The notes under the pieces: model-generated
Seen by the model: the letters and a program-made list of their open reading frames with translations, nothing else
Database searches by the model: none
Told to the model about the DNA's origin: nothing
Source of the DNA: an uncultured Oxalobacteraceae bacterium
Lineage (GTDB): Bacteria; Pseudomonadota; Gammaproteobacteria; Burkholderiales; Burkholderiaceae
Assembly (NCBI GenBank): GCA_946479705.1
Contig: CAMLHI010000181.1
Coordinates: 1 to 5,343, forward strand
DNA: 5,343 nucleotides
Reading direction: 5' to 3'
Program-made: the position numbers and the translations under genes
Shown here: one piece after another, positions 1 through 4,678 of the stretch
Numbering within the stretch: the first letter of the stretch is position 1
How the letters are laid out: every line of letters begins with the position of its first letter

Positions 1-2
1 GG

Positions 3-647
3 CGGCGCGACGAGGTCTTCATCGTCAGCAAGGTCTATCCGCACAATGCCGACCGCAAGGGCGTGCAGGCGGCTTGCGAGCGCAGCCTCAAGCGGCTCGG
101 GATCGACTGCATCGACCTGTACCTGCTGCACTGGCGCGGTACCGTGCCGCTGGCCGAAACCCTGGAAGCGTTCATGCGCCTGCGCGAGCAGGGCAAGATC
201 GGCGCCTTCGGCGTGAGTAATTTCGACCTGGACGACATGCAGGAAGCCGCGGCCTTGCCGGGTGGGGCGGACATTGCCGCCAACCAAGTGCTGCTCAATC
301 CGGTCAAACGCGGCATCGAATTCGATCTGCTGCCGTGGTGCCAGCAGCGTGGCATTCCCGTGATGGCGTATTCGCCGCTGGAGTCGGCCGGGCCGGAACG
401 CCAGCGCCTGCTGCGCACGCCGGCGCTGGTGGCCGTGGCCGAGCGGCATGGCTGCAGCGCGGCCAGGGTGGCGCTGGCCTGGGTGCTGCGTCATGAAGGT
501 GTGATCGCCATTCCCAAGGCGGCCACGCTGGAACACGTGCGCGACAACCGCGCCGCGCTCGACCTGGTGCTCACCGAGGCCGATCTGGCCCAGCTGGATG
601 CGGCGTTTCCGCCGCCCGCGCGGCGCCAGCCGCTGGCGATGCGCTAG
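3..647 (+). CDS. Aldo/keto reductase, N-terminus outside the window
   Basis: This is the C-terminal part of a soluble NAD(P)H-dependent aldo/keto reductase, a TIM-barrel enzyme that reduces aldehydes or ketones to alcohols. The frame is open from base 3, so the true start lies upstream. Visible landmarks in order are IVSKVYPHNA, with the catalytic lysine; DLYLLHWRG, with the catalytic histidine; GAFGVSNFD; a cofactor-side strand with NQVLLNP; PVMAYSPLE; and the NADPH-binding stretch IPKAATLEHVRDN. The C-terminus (FPPPARRQPLAM) resembles the ending of the YeaE / methylglyoxal-reductase-like branch, so almost nothing is missing at that end. The stop codon is odd: T645 is chromosomal, while A646 and G647 belong to the adjacent insertion sequence if its left end is placed correctly. 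No terminator follows, so transcripts could run into the IS. Family assignment is secure from the motifs; the substrate cannot be told from the sequence. Confidence 0.9.
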   Translation, partial: RRDEVFIVSKVYPHNADRKGVQAACERSLKRLGIDCIDLYLLHWRGTVPLAETLEAFMRLREQGKIGAFGVSNFDLDDMQEAAALPGGADIAANQVLLNPVKRGIEFDLLPWCQQRGIPVMAYSPLESAGPERQRLLRTPALVAVAERHGCSAARVALAWVLRHEGVIAIPKAATLEHVRDNRAALDLVLTEADLAQLDAAFPPPARRQPLAMR

Positions 648-648
648 A

Positions 649-654
649 CATAAT
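649..654 (+). promoter_or_regulatory. -10 half of the circle-junction promoter
   Basis: CATAAT matches five of six bases of the sigma-70 -10 consensus. In the inserted element the bases about 17 bp upstream belong to the GC-rich reductase gene and show no -35, so no promoter is expected here. When the element circularises, the right end brings TTGACA (2099-2104) to exactly 17 bp upstream (14 bases from the right end plus 3 from the left). Transcription would then start near 661 and run into the transposase gene. Such junction promoters are known for circular intermediates of IS110-family and other IS elements. Confidence 0.75.
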
Positions 655-663
655 GTATTTGAC
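653..663 (+). repeat. Left subterminal inverted repeat of the IS
   Basis: ATGTATTTGAC is an exact inverted match to 2105-2115, lying 7 bp inside the inferred left end. The match stops after 11 bp on both sides. It overlaps the last two bases of the junction -10 element (649-654). Confidence 0.85.
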
Positions 664-745
664 CTGCCGGACCTCAAGCGACGCGGGTTAAGCTTGAGTT
701 CCGGAGAACCCAAGGCTCAGAGCCGCAATTGAGGAGGGCAGGTCA
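660..745 (+). promoter_or_regulatory. Structured leader that may mask the transposase start
   Basis: TGACCTGCC at 660-668 is an exact reverse complement of GGCAGGTCA at 737-745. The latter covers the end of the Shine-Dalgarno region (AGGAGGG, 732-738) and the A of the ATG. Inside this long-range stem lies a second hairpin: CCGG (667-670) with CCGG (701-704), and CTCAAGC (673-679) with GCTTGAG (692-698), around a 12-nt loop. The outer stem and the CCGG pair overlap by two bases (667-668), so they compete slightly. Folding would hide the ribosome-binding site in RNAs reading through from the upstream reductase gene, a control known for other transposases. The pairing is seen in the sequence; the regulatory effect is inferred. 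Confidence 0.55.
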
Positions 746-1857
746 TGAAACAGTTTAGCAAATACGTGGGCATGGATGTGCACAAGGCGACAATTGCGGT
801 ATCGGTGGCCGAGGCGAATGGCGGGGAGGTGCGCTACATGGGGGAAATTGAGAACACGGCGGATGCGCTCACGAAGCTGGTTCGGCAGCTGCGCAAAGGC
901 AACGCCCAGCTTTCGTTCTGCTACGAGGCCGGTCCTTGCGGCTACGGCCTCCATCGCCAGCTCACCGAGCTTGGCTGGGACTGCCAGGTTGTTGCGCCCT
1001 CGCTGATCCCTCGCAAGGCAGGCGACCGGGTCAAGACTGACCGGCGCGACAGCCTCATGCTGGCGCGCCTGCATCGTGCGGGCGAATTGACGGCGGTGTG
1101 GGTTCCCGACGATGCACAGGAAGGATTGCGCGATCTGACGCGGGCACGCGAGGATATGAAGAGCCTGCAACTGAAGGCCAAGCAGCGCCTGTCTGCTTTC
1201 CTGCTGCGGTATGGCAAGAGCTACCCAGGCAAGAGCAACTGGACCCAAGCCCATTTCCGTTGGCTTGAACAGATGAAGTTTCAACCGGTTCAGCAGATCG
1301 TTTTCCAGGAATACGTGGACACGGTCAAGATGCTCAGCAAGCGAGTCGATGCGATAGACCAGCAGCTCGAAGTCACGGCCAGCGCATCGGTGTTCTGGCC
1401 GGTGATCGAAGGTTTGATGGCACTACGCGGTGTCAATCTGCTGACGGCGGTGACGATCGTCGCCGAGATCGGCGATTTGCAGCGCTTCGCCAGCGCGCCG
1501 CAGCTGATGGCCTATCTCGGTGTCGTGCCGAGTGAACATTCAAGCGGCGCCACCAAATCGCGCGGGGGCATCACCAAGACCGGCAACGGCCATGTGCGCC
1601 GGGTGTTGGTGGAGGCGGCGTGGACCTACCGCCATCCGGCTCGCAAGACCAAGCATCTGGAGCGCCGTGCCGAGCGCACATCAGATGCTGTTCAAGAAAT
1701 TGCGTGGAAGGCGCAAAAGCGCCTGTGCGCCCGCTACCGGCTTATGGAAGGCAAGGGGAAATTGAAGGTGCAGGCATGTACAGCCGTGGCCCGAGAACTG
1801 GCCGGCTTCATTTGGGCCATCGGCCAGGCACTGCCGCAGCCAGACGTCAAACCATAA
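745..1857 (+). CDS. IS110-family (IS1111 group) DEDD transposase/recombinase
   Basis: This 370-residue recombinase excises and inserts the IS, a full-length size for the family. The N-terminal RuvC-like DEDD domain begins KYVGMDVHK (Asp11), then CYEAG (Glu61) and VKTDRRDS (Asp99, Asp102), which are the four acidic residues that bind metal. A helical, probably coiled-coil linker spans roughly residues 125-210. The C-terminal Tnp (Transposase_20) domain starts around VIEGLMALRGV (about 220) and contains LMAYLGVVPS, the SSG motif at 266-268 that probably supplies the serine nucleophile, and GGITKTGNGHVRR (about 274-286). The ATG start is supported by AGGAGG six or seven bases upstream and by the conserved VGMDVHK motif just after it. 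No frameshift or stop interrupts it. Work on this family shows that the protein acts with an element-encoded guide RNA, here expected directly downstream. Expression in the integrated state is probably low, since no promoter is visible upstream. Confidence 0.96.
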   Translation: MKQFSKYVGMDVHKATIAVSVAEANGGEVRYMGEIENTADALTKLVRQLRKGNAQLSFCYEAGPCGYGLHRQLTELGWDCQVVAPSLIPRKAGDRVKTDRRDSLMLARLHRAGELTAVWVPDDAQEGLRDLTRAREDMKSLQLKAKQRLSAFLLRYGKSYPGKSNWTQAHFRWLEQMKFQPVQQIVFQEYVDTVKMLSKRVDAIDQQLEVTASASVFWPVIEGLMALRGVNLLTAVTIVAEIGDLQRFASAPQLMAYLGVVPSEHSSGATKSRGGITKTGNGHVRRVLVEAAWTYRHPARKTKHLERRAERTSDAVQEIAWKAQKRLCARYRLMEGKGKLKVQACTAVARELAGFIWAIGQALPQPDVKP

Positions 1858-2015
1858 GGGAGCTGGCCATGAACGTACAGTGTGTCGGTAGCAGAATGGA
1901 CAACGGTGGGAGAACCCTCGACACTCCTATGAGGCGTCCAGCGATGGAATGATCCTCGAAACTAGAGCGAGGCAGCTCCCCGACGAATCGGTTGTCATGC
2001 GGTAGCCAACCCGCG

Positions 2016-2025
2016 CATATCAGAC
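2016..2025 (+). other. Candidate donor-recognition segment in the guide RNA
   Basis: CATATCAGAC is identical to the joined IS ends: CATATC at 2113-2118 followed by AGAC at 646-649. The identity stops on both sides, and the segment falls inside the loop closed by the 1981-1994/2030-2038 stem. A chance 10-nt match in some 250 nt is very unlikely. I infer that this is the part of the guide RNA that pairs with the circular donor. Confidence 0.7.
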
Positions 2026-2098
2026 TGATCAACCGTCGGCTTGCCGTCCGTTCTGCTACCAACACGCTGTACAAGATCAGAAATCTTTATAAAATCGA

Positions 2099-2104
2099 TT
2101 GACA
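2099..2104 (+). promoter_or_regulatory. -35 half of the circle-junction promoter
   Basis: TTGACA is a perfect sigma-70 -35 hexamer pointing out of the right end. In the integrated element, 16-18 bp downstream there are only GC-rich bases of the interrupted dehydrogenase gene (around GAGCGT), so no hybrid promoter forms with this flank. On circularisation it pairs with CATAAT at 649-654 at a 17-bp spacing. Confidence 0.75.
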
Positions 2105-2115
2105 GTCAAATACAT
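2105..2115 (-). repeat. Right subterminal inverted repeat of the IS
   Basis: GTCAAATACAT on the + strand is the exact inverted copy of 653-663, ending 3 bp inside the inferred right end at 2118. The 7-bp/3-bp asymmetry is characteristic of the IS1111 group. Confidence 0.85.
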
Positions 2116-2118
2116 ATC

Positions 2119-2319
2119 AAGGAGCGTGACCGGCATGCCGTTCCAGGGCAGCTGGCGGCCGGCCGAGCCGGGCGAGACGAACAGGCGTAGCGCACGCACC
2201 GGGAAGCGGCGCTGCGCCAGGATCGACAGCATGAATTCGCCGACCAGTCCGGTCGCGCCGACGATACCGATCGCCAGGCCGTCCGGGGTGGGGCGTGCAG
2301 GGGTGGTCGTGCTCAACAA
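2119..2319 (-). pseudogene. Aspartate-semialdehyde dehydrogenase-family gene fragment, cut by the IS
   Basis: This is the first 67 codons of a gene of the aspartate-semialdehyde dehydrogenase / USG-1 family, whose intact members have roughly 340-370 residues and reduce aspartyl phosphate in lysine, threonine and methionine synthesis. The NAD(P)-binding Rossmann start is clear: IGIVGATGLVGEFML, then RRFPVRALRLF and the SAG motif. The next native residues, MPVTLL, run exactly to base 2119, the inferred IS boundary. The frame then continues 13 codons into the IS before a TGA, so any product is a dead 80-residue fusion lacking the catalytic cysteine and histidine. The start is a TTG at 2319 or 2316 with AGGAG at 2327-2323; the second TTG has the better spacing. 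The missing 3' part is not found left of the IS, where a reductase gene stands. The fragment cannot separate true Asd from the USG-1 paralogue. Confidence 0.85.
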
Positions 2320-2555
2320 TATCTCCTACTGAATGCTGGATGCTGGATATCCGCGGCACCGCACGGTGCGGGTGGGGCCATCGGGCAGGGGGCAGGGGCG
2401 GTCGGCCAGCCCGGTTCGGCGGCCGGTTCCGGGGCGGCGCCCGGGTAGGGCGCGGCCGCAGATGATTGCGATGCAACCTTGTCAAAACGAAACGGACGCC
2501 ATCATCGCAGATGCGCAAAAATTGTAAACGTCGTAATTTTATCTTTTGAGCACTC
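2320..2555. other. Divergent intergenic region without a gene
   Basis: This is the space between the broken dehydrogenase (leftwards) and the NDPK-like genes (rightwards). I see no convincing gene. The left half is extremely GC-rich, the right half AT-rich. It holds a tandem ATGCTGG pair (2333-2346), a 13-bp odd dyad CCGCACGGTGCGG (2359-2371), a run of G tracts (2374-2398), and AAAATT/AATTTT arms (2518-2523, 2535-2540) about 15 bp upstream of the next promoter's -35, a possible operator. On the - strand a perfect TTGACA (+ strand 2480-2485) could serve the dehydrogenase, but no good -10 follows at 16-18 bp. Confidence 0.5.
2374..2398 (+). other. Putative G-quadruplex motif
   Basis: Four G runs of 4, 3, 5 and 4 bases (2374-2377, 2383-2385, 2388-2392, 2395-2398) are separated by loops of 5, 2 and 2 bases, which satisfies the usual G-quadruplex pattern. 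It lies upstream of the dehydrogenase start, with the G-rich strand as that gene's template. In GC-rich DNA such motifs arise by chance, so function is uncertain. Confidence 0.4.
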
Positions 2556-2585
2556 TTGAATTTGCGATATTTTGCTGCCTATAAT
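2556..2585 (+). promoter_or_regulatory. Sigma-70 promoter for the NDPK-like gene pair
   Basis: TTGAAT (2556-2561), an 18-bp spacer and a perfect TATAAT (2580-2585) stand in an AT-rich island just before the first NDPK-like gene. Transcription should start near 2592, giving a leader of about 28 nt. This placement also shows that an in-frame TTG at 2572 cannot be the translation start, because it lies inside the promoter. Confidence 0.75.
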
Positions 2586-2619
2586 CCTCGCCCAATCAAC
2601 CGGCTTGGCAAGAGGATTT

Positions 2620-3621
2620 ATGTTTTTGGATCAGAAGTATGGACAGCCCTTTCCCCCCGGGCTCACCCGCATGCAGGACAAGGCCACCCTGTACGGCCTC
2701 GATGCGCATTTTTGGGAAGGCTGGGAAGACCTGGTCGAGGTGGCGGGCGACGCGGCCAGCGCGCAGGCGCTGGCCAGCGCGCACGCCCTGGTGCTGATAC
2801 GGCCCGACGCGATCGCCTCGCGCAAGGCCCACCTGGTGCTCGACTGGTTGCCGGCGCACGGCTTCCGCCTGGCCGCCTGCGTGGCCGTACCGATCGACCG
2901 CCATCAAGTGCGCTCGCTGTGGCAATACCAGTGGAACGTGGCGCTGCGCGAGCGCCGCGACGCCTGCGATGCCCTGATGAGCGCCTGTCCCTCGCTGTTG
3001 CTCGTCATCGCCGATGCGGCGGCGGCGCAGGAGCCGGCGACCCAGCGCTTTTCCGCGCTCAAGGGCGCCGCCGACCCGGCCTTGCGCCGGCCCGGCGACC
3101 TGCGCGCCGTGCTGGGCCACAAGTCGCGAATGCTCAGCCTGGTTCACTCGCCCGACGAGGCCGCCGATTTCGTGCGCGAGATCGCCATTTTCTTGCCGGA
3201 ACAGCTGCGCAAGGCCCTGTTTGCCACGATGCACAGCCAGGCCGCCATGCCGCTGCCGGCCGCGCAGGCCGCGGTGGCGGCCCTGTACCAGCAGGTGCCC
3301 GAGCATGCGCTCGAGATCGGCCCGGCCATGGCGCGCGTGCTCGGCGCCGGCCATGCCGCCGCGCCCACGGATGAGCAGCGGCGCGCCCTGGAGCGGCTGG
3401 CCGAGCGCATCGGCGACGGCCTGCGCACCGACTGGCGCGAGCTGTTCGCGCTGGTGGACCTGCTGGGAGCGCACTACGCGCCCTGGGACCGGCTGGTGAT
3501 TGCCGGCCATCTGGCCGCGATGGATGCGGCCGGCAAGCAGGTGCTGCTCGACCATCCGCCGGCGGCCGCGCCGGCGCCACAGGCCGCTGCCGCGGCCCTT
3601 GCGGGAGCGAACGCATGCTGA
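2620..3621 (+). CDS. NDPK-like domain protein, first of a tandem pair
   Basis: This 333-residue, probably cytosolic protein has a divergent nucleoside diphosphate kinase fold at about residues 55-195. The family signs are LVLIRPDA (R61 where NDPKs have the nucleotide-binding lysine), LKGAADPALRRPGDLR (148-162, matching the family's GATDPxxAxPGTIR, with R162 as the conserved arginine), and LVHSPDE with H176 at the place of the phosphorylated histidine, followed by REIAIFLP. The usual threonine in GATDP and the asparagine three residues before the histidine are replaced, and the post-histidine loop is shortened, so kinase activity is uncertain. Typical NDPKs have about 140-150 residues. The extra N-terminus contains KATLYGxDxxFxEGWEDL, and the extra C-terminus contains DWRELF and YAPWDR; both are shared with the next protein. 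I recognise neither extension. There is no signal peptide or membrane segment. The ATG at 2620 follows AGAGGA after three bases and obeys the promoter at 2556-2585. The alanine/proline-rich tail (about 313-330) looks disordered. Confidence 0.85.
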   Translation: MFLDQKYGQPFPPGLTRMQDKATLYGLDAHFWEGWEDLVEVAGDAASAQALASAHALVLIRPDAIASRKAHLVLDWLPAHGFRLAACVAVPIDRHQVRSLWQYQWNVALRERRDACDALMSACPSLLLVIADAAAAQEPATQRFSALKGAADPALRRPGDLRAVLGHKSRMLSLVHSPDEAADFVREIAIFLPEQLRKALFATMHSQAAMPLPAAQAAVAALYQQVPEHALEIGPAMARVLGAGHAAAPTDEQRRALERLAERIGDGLRTDWRELFALVDLLGAHYAPWDRLVIAGHLAAMDAAGKQVLLDHPPAAAPAPQAAAAALAGANAC

Positions 3622-4574
3622 TCGATCAACGCTACGGCCTGCCGGTTCCCGCCGGCCTCACGGAAATGCCCGCCAAGGCCACGCTGTATGGCACCGATAC
3701 CTACTTTCGCGAAGGCTGGGAAGACTTGACGGCGGCGGCCGGCGCGGGCGCGGCCGACCTGGCCTTCCAGCATTCGATGATCCTGGTCAAGCCCGACGCG
3801 CTGGTGTCGCGCCGCCTCGACGTGGTGCTCGACTGGCTGCCGCTGCGCGGCTTCACGGTGTGCGCCTGGACGCCGGTCGCGGTGTGTCCGGACCAGATGA
3901 AGGCGCTGTGGCGCTACCAGTGGAATTGCGCGCCGCGCATGCGCAAGGATGCCTACATGGCGATGTTCGCCGCCAGCGAGTCGATCCTGCTGGTGGTGCG
4001 CTCCGGGCGCGAGCGCCATATCTCGGCCGCCAGGCGCCTGGCCAACCTGAAGGGACAGGCCGACCCGGCCCTGCAGCGCCCCGACGACCTGCGTGCCTGG
4101 CTCGGCAACGCCTCCCATCTGCTCAGCTTTGTGCACGCCGCCGACGAGCCGGCCGACCTGGTGCGCGAGCTGGCCATCCTGTTGCCGGTCGAGCAGCGCA
4201 TGGCGATCCATGCACGCATGCGCGCGGCGATGACGGTGCCGGACCGGGAACTGCGCGCGCTGGCCGCGCGCCTGGACGCGCGGCTGCCGCGCCATGCGCT
4301 GGCGGCGCCGGAAGCGCTGGCGCGGGTCGCGGCCCTGGGCCGCGACGCCCCCGGGCTCGCGGCGGGCGAGCGCGCGTCCATCGGCGCGCTGTGCCAGGCC
4401 ATCCAGGCCGGCCAGACGGCCGACTGGCGCACGCTGTTCGGCATGCTGGACCGGCATGCGGTCGCCTACGACCCGTGGGATCGCATCACCCTGGCCGCGC
4501 ACACCTCGGACGTGTCGTTTGCACACCTGGAAGCCCTGCTTCCCGGCGCCATACCGCTCGAGCGCCCGGCCTAG
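3615..4574 (+). CDS. NDPK-like domain protein, second of a tandem pair
   Basis: This 319-residue paralogue of the preceding protein is identical to it at 25 of the first 38 residues and strongly similar through the NDPK-like domain. It keeps the classical KPDA (K59), the ADPALQRPDDLR segment with R160, and a histidine in SFVHAADE (H174) at the phospho-histidine position, so it is slightly closer to a true NDPK at the nucleotide lysine. The family's asparagine before the histidine and the GSDS loop after it are again absent. The C-terminal extension repeats DWRTLF and YDPWDR. The ATG overlaps the previous stop by 7 bases (3615-3621), with GGGAG at 3603-3607 seven bases upstream, which indicates one operon with translational coupling. 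The pair probably arose by tandem duplication and could form a hetero-oligomer, since NDPKs are usually tetramers or hexamers. Function is unknown; a nucleotide-phosphate transfer role is plausible. Confidence 0.85.
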   Translation: MLIDQRYGLPVPAGLTEMPAKATLYGTDTYFREGWEDLTAAAGAGAADLAFQHSMILVKPDALVSRRLDVVLDWLPLRGFTVCAWTPVAVCPDQMKALWRYQWNCAPRMRKDAYMAMFAASESILLVVRSGRERHISAARRLANLKGQADPALQRPDDLRAWLGNASHLLSFVHAADEPADLVRELAILLPVEQRMAIHARMRAAMTVPDRELRALAARLDARLPRHALAAPEALARVAALGRDAPGLAAGERASIGALCQAIQAGQTADWRTLFGMLDRHAVAYDPWDRITLAAHTSDVSFAHLEALLPGAIPLERPA

Positions 4575-4603
4575 CTGCGCCCCGACGCACCTCGCCGCGC
4601 CGC

Positions 4604-4635
4604 CGCACGCCGCCTTGCATTGAGGGCGGCGTGCG
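4604..4635 (+). terminator. GC-rich hairpin after the NDPK-like pair
   Basis: An 11-bp perfect stem (4604-4614 with 4625-4635) closes a 10-nt loop, starting 30 bases after the second gene's stop. It is strong enough to end transcription, but the following bases are GCGGCG and later pyrimidine-rich, with no direct T tract. It may therefore be a partial terminator or attenuator, or an mRNA-stabilising hairpin between the pair and the decarboxylase gene. Confidence 0.5.
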
Positions 4636-4678
4636 CGGCGCACTGTATCCCCCCTACTTTTCCTACTTTGCCGAAGCC

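Larger units (their letters stand above)
1858..2104 (+). ncRNA. Predicted bridge RNA / seekRNA region of the IS
   Basis: About 250 nt between the transposase stop and the right inverted repeat contain no convincing gene but strong RNA structure. An outer stem pairs 1875-1901 with 2046-2072: 24 Watson-Crick pairs, two G-U pairs and one C-A mismatch over 27 positions. Inside it are CCTC/GAGG (1916-1919, 1931-1934), CCTCG/CGAGG (1954-1958, 1968-1972), and a stem CGAC plus GGTTG (1981-1984, 1990-1994) with CAACC plus GTCG (2030-2034, 2035-2038). That last stem closes a loop of about 35 nt containing the copy of the joined IS ends at 2016-2025. IS1111-group elements encode their guide RNA at this location, with one loop recognising the target and one the IS ends. 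By position, 1902-1972 would be the target loop and 1981-2038 the donor loop. The exact RNA ends cannot be seen; transcription from the transposase mRNA with processing, or from an internal promoter, is possible. Confidence 0.75.
646..2118 (+). mobile_element. Complete IS110-family insertion sequence, IS1111 group (about 1473 bp)
   Basis: The element holds one intact DEDD transposase gene (745-1857), a short left non-coding end and a long structured right non-coding end. This is the IS1111-group layout. An 11-bp perfect inverted repeat, ATGTATTTGAC, lies at 653-663 and, inverted, at 2105-2115. IS1111-group repeats are known to sit inside the ends, typically 7 bp from the left and 3 bp from the right, which gives the ends 646 and 2118. 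Two signals that depend on those ends agree: the joined right and left ends create a -35/-10 pair with a 17-bp spacer, and the non-coding region contains a 10-nt copy of the joined sequence (2016-2025). No target-site duplication is seen, as expected for this family. On the right the element interrupts a dehydrogenase gene (2119-2319). Its base composition is visibly less GC-rich than both flanks. With an undamaged transposase and both ends present it may still be mobile. Confidence 0.9.

Noticed and set aside
1920..1946. Possible target-guide matches in the guide RNA: ACACTCCT against the complement of the right flank (7 of 8) and GCGATG against the left flank
   Set aside because: The matches are short and out of register with the IS ends, and the left flank is probably rearranged. 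They are not above chance, so no target rule is claimed.
1869..1952. A 27-codon reading frame with GGGAG six bases before its ATG, just after the transposase
   Set aside because: It lies across the 5' arm and first hairpins of the predicted guide RNA and shows no protein-like pattern. The RNA structure explains the sequence better.
2099..2127. Hybrid promoter from the outward -35 of the IS into the right flank
   Set aside because: The flank offers GAGCGT at the required distance, which is not a -10, and the gene there runs in the opposite direction.
2457..2485. Leftward promoter with a perfect TTGACA (+ strand 2480-2485) for the dehydrogenase fragment
   Set aside because: No acceptable -10 lies 16-18 bp downstream on the - strand (TCTGCG or ATCTGC), so it is only noted in the spacer entry.
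2596..3555. Long open frame on the - strand opposite the first NDPK-like gene
   Set aside because: It is a high-GC shadow: its composition is low-complexity, it has no recognisable motif, and the + strand protein has clear family conservation.
3474..4643. A 389-codon open frame on the - strand opposite the second NDPK-like gene
   Set aside because: It is a shadow of the third-position GC bias of the + strand gene, rich in Arg, Ala and Gly with no domain signature.
3500..4678. Long upstream extension in the frame of the decarboxylase
   Set aside because: It overlaps the NDPK-like genes in another frame and is arginine- and proline-rich. Family homology starts only at MIFADEFF (4679).
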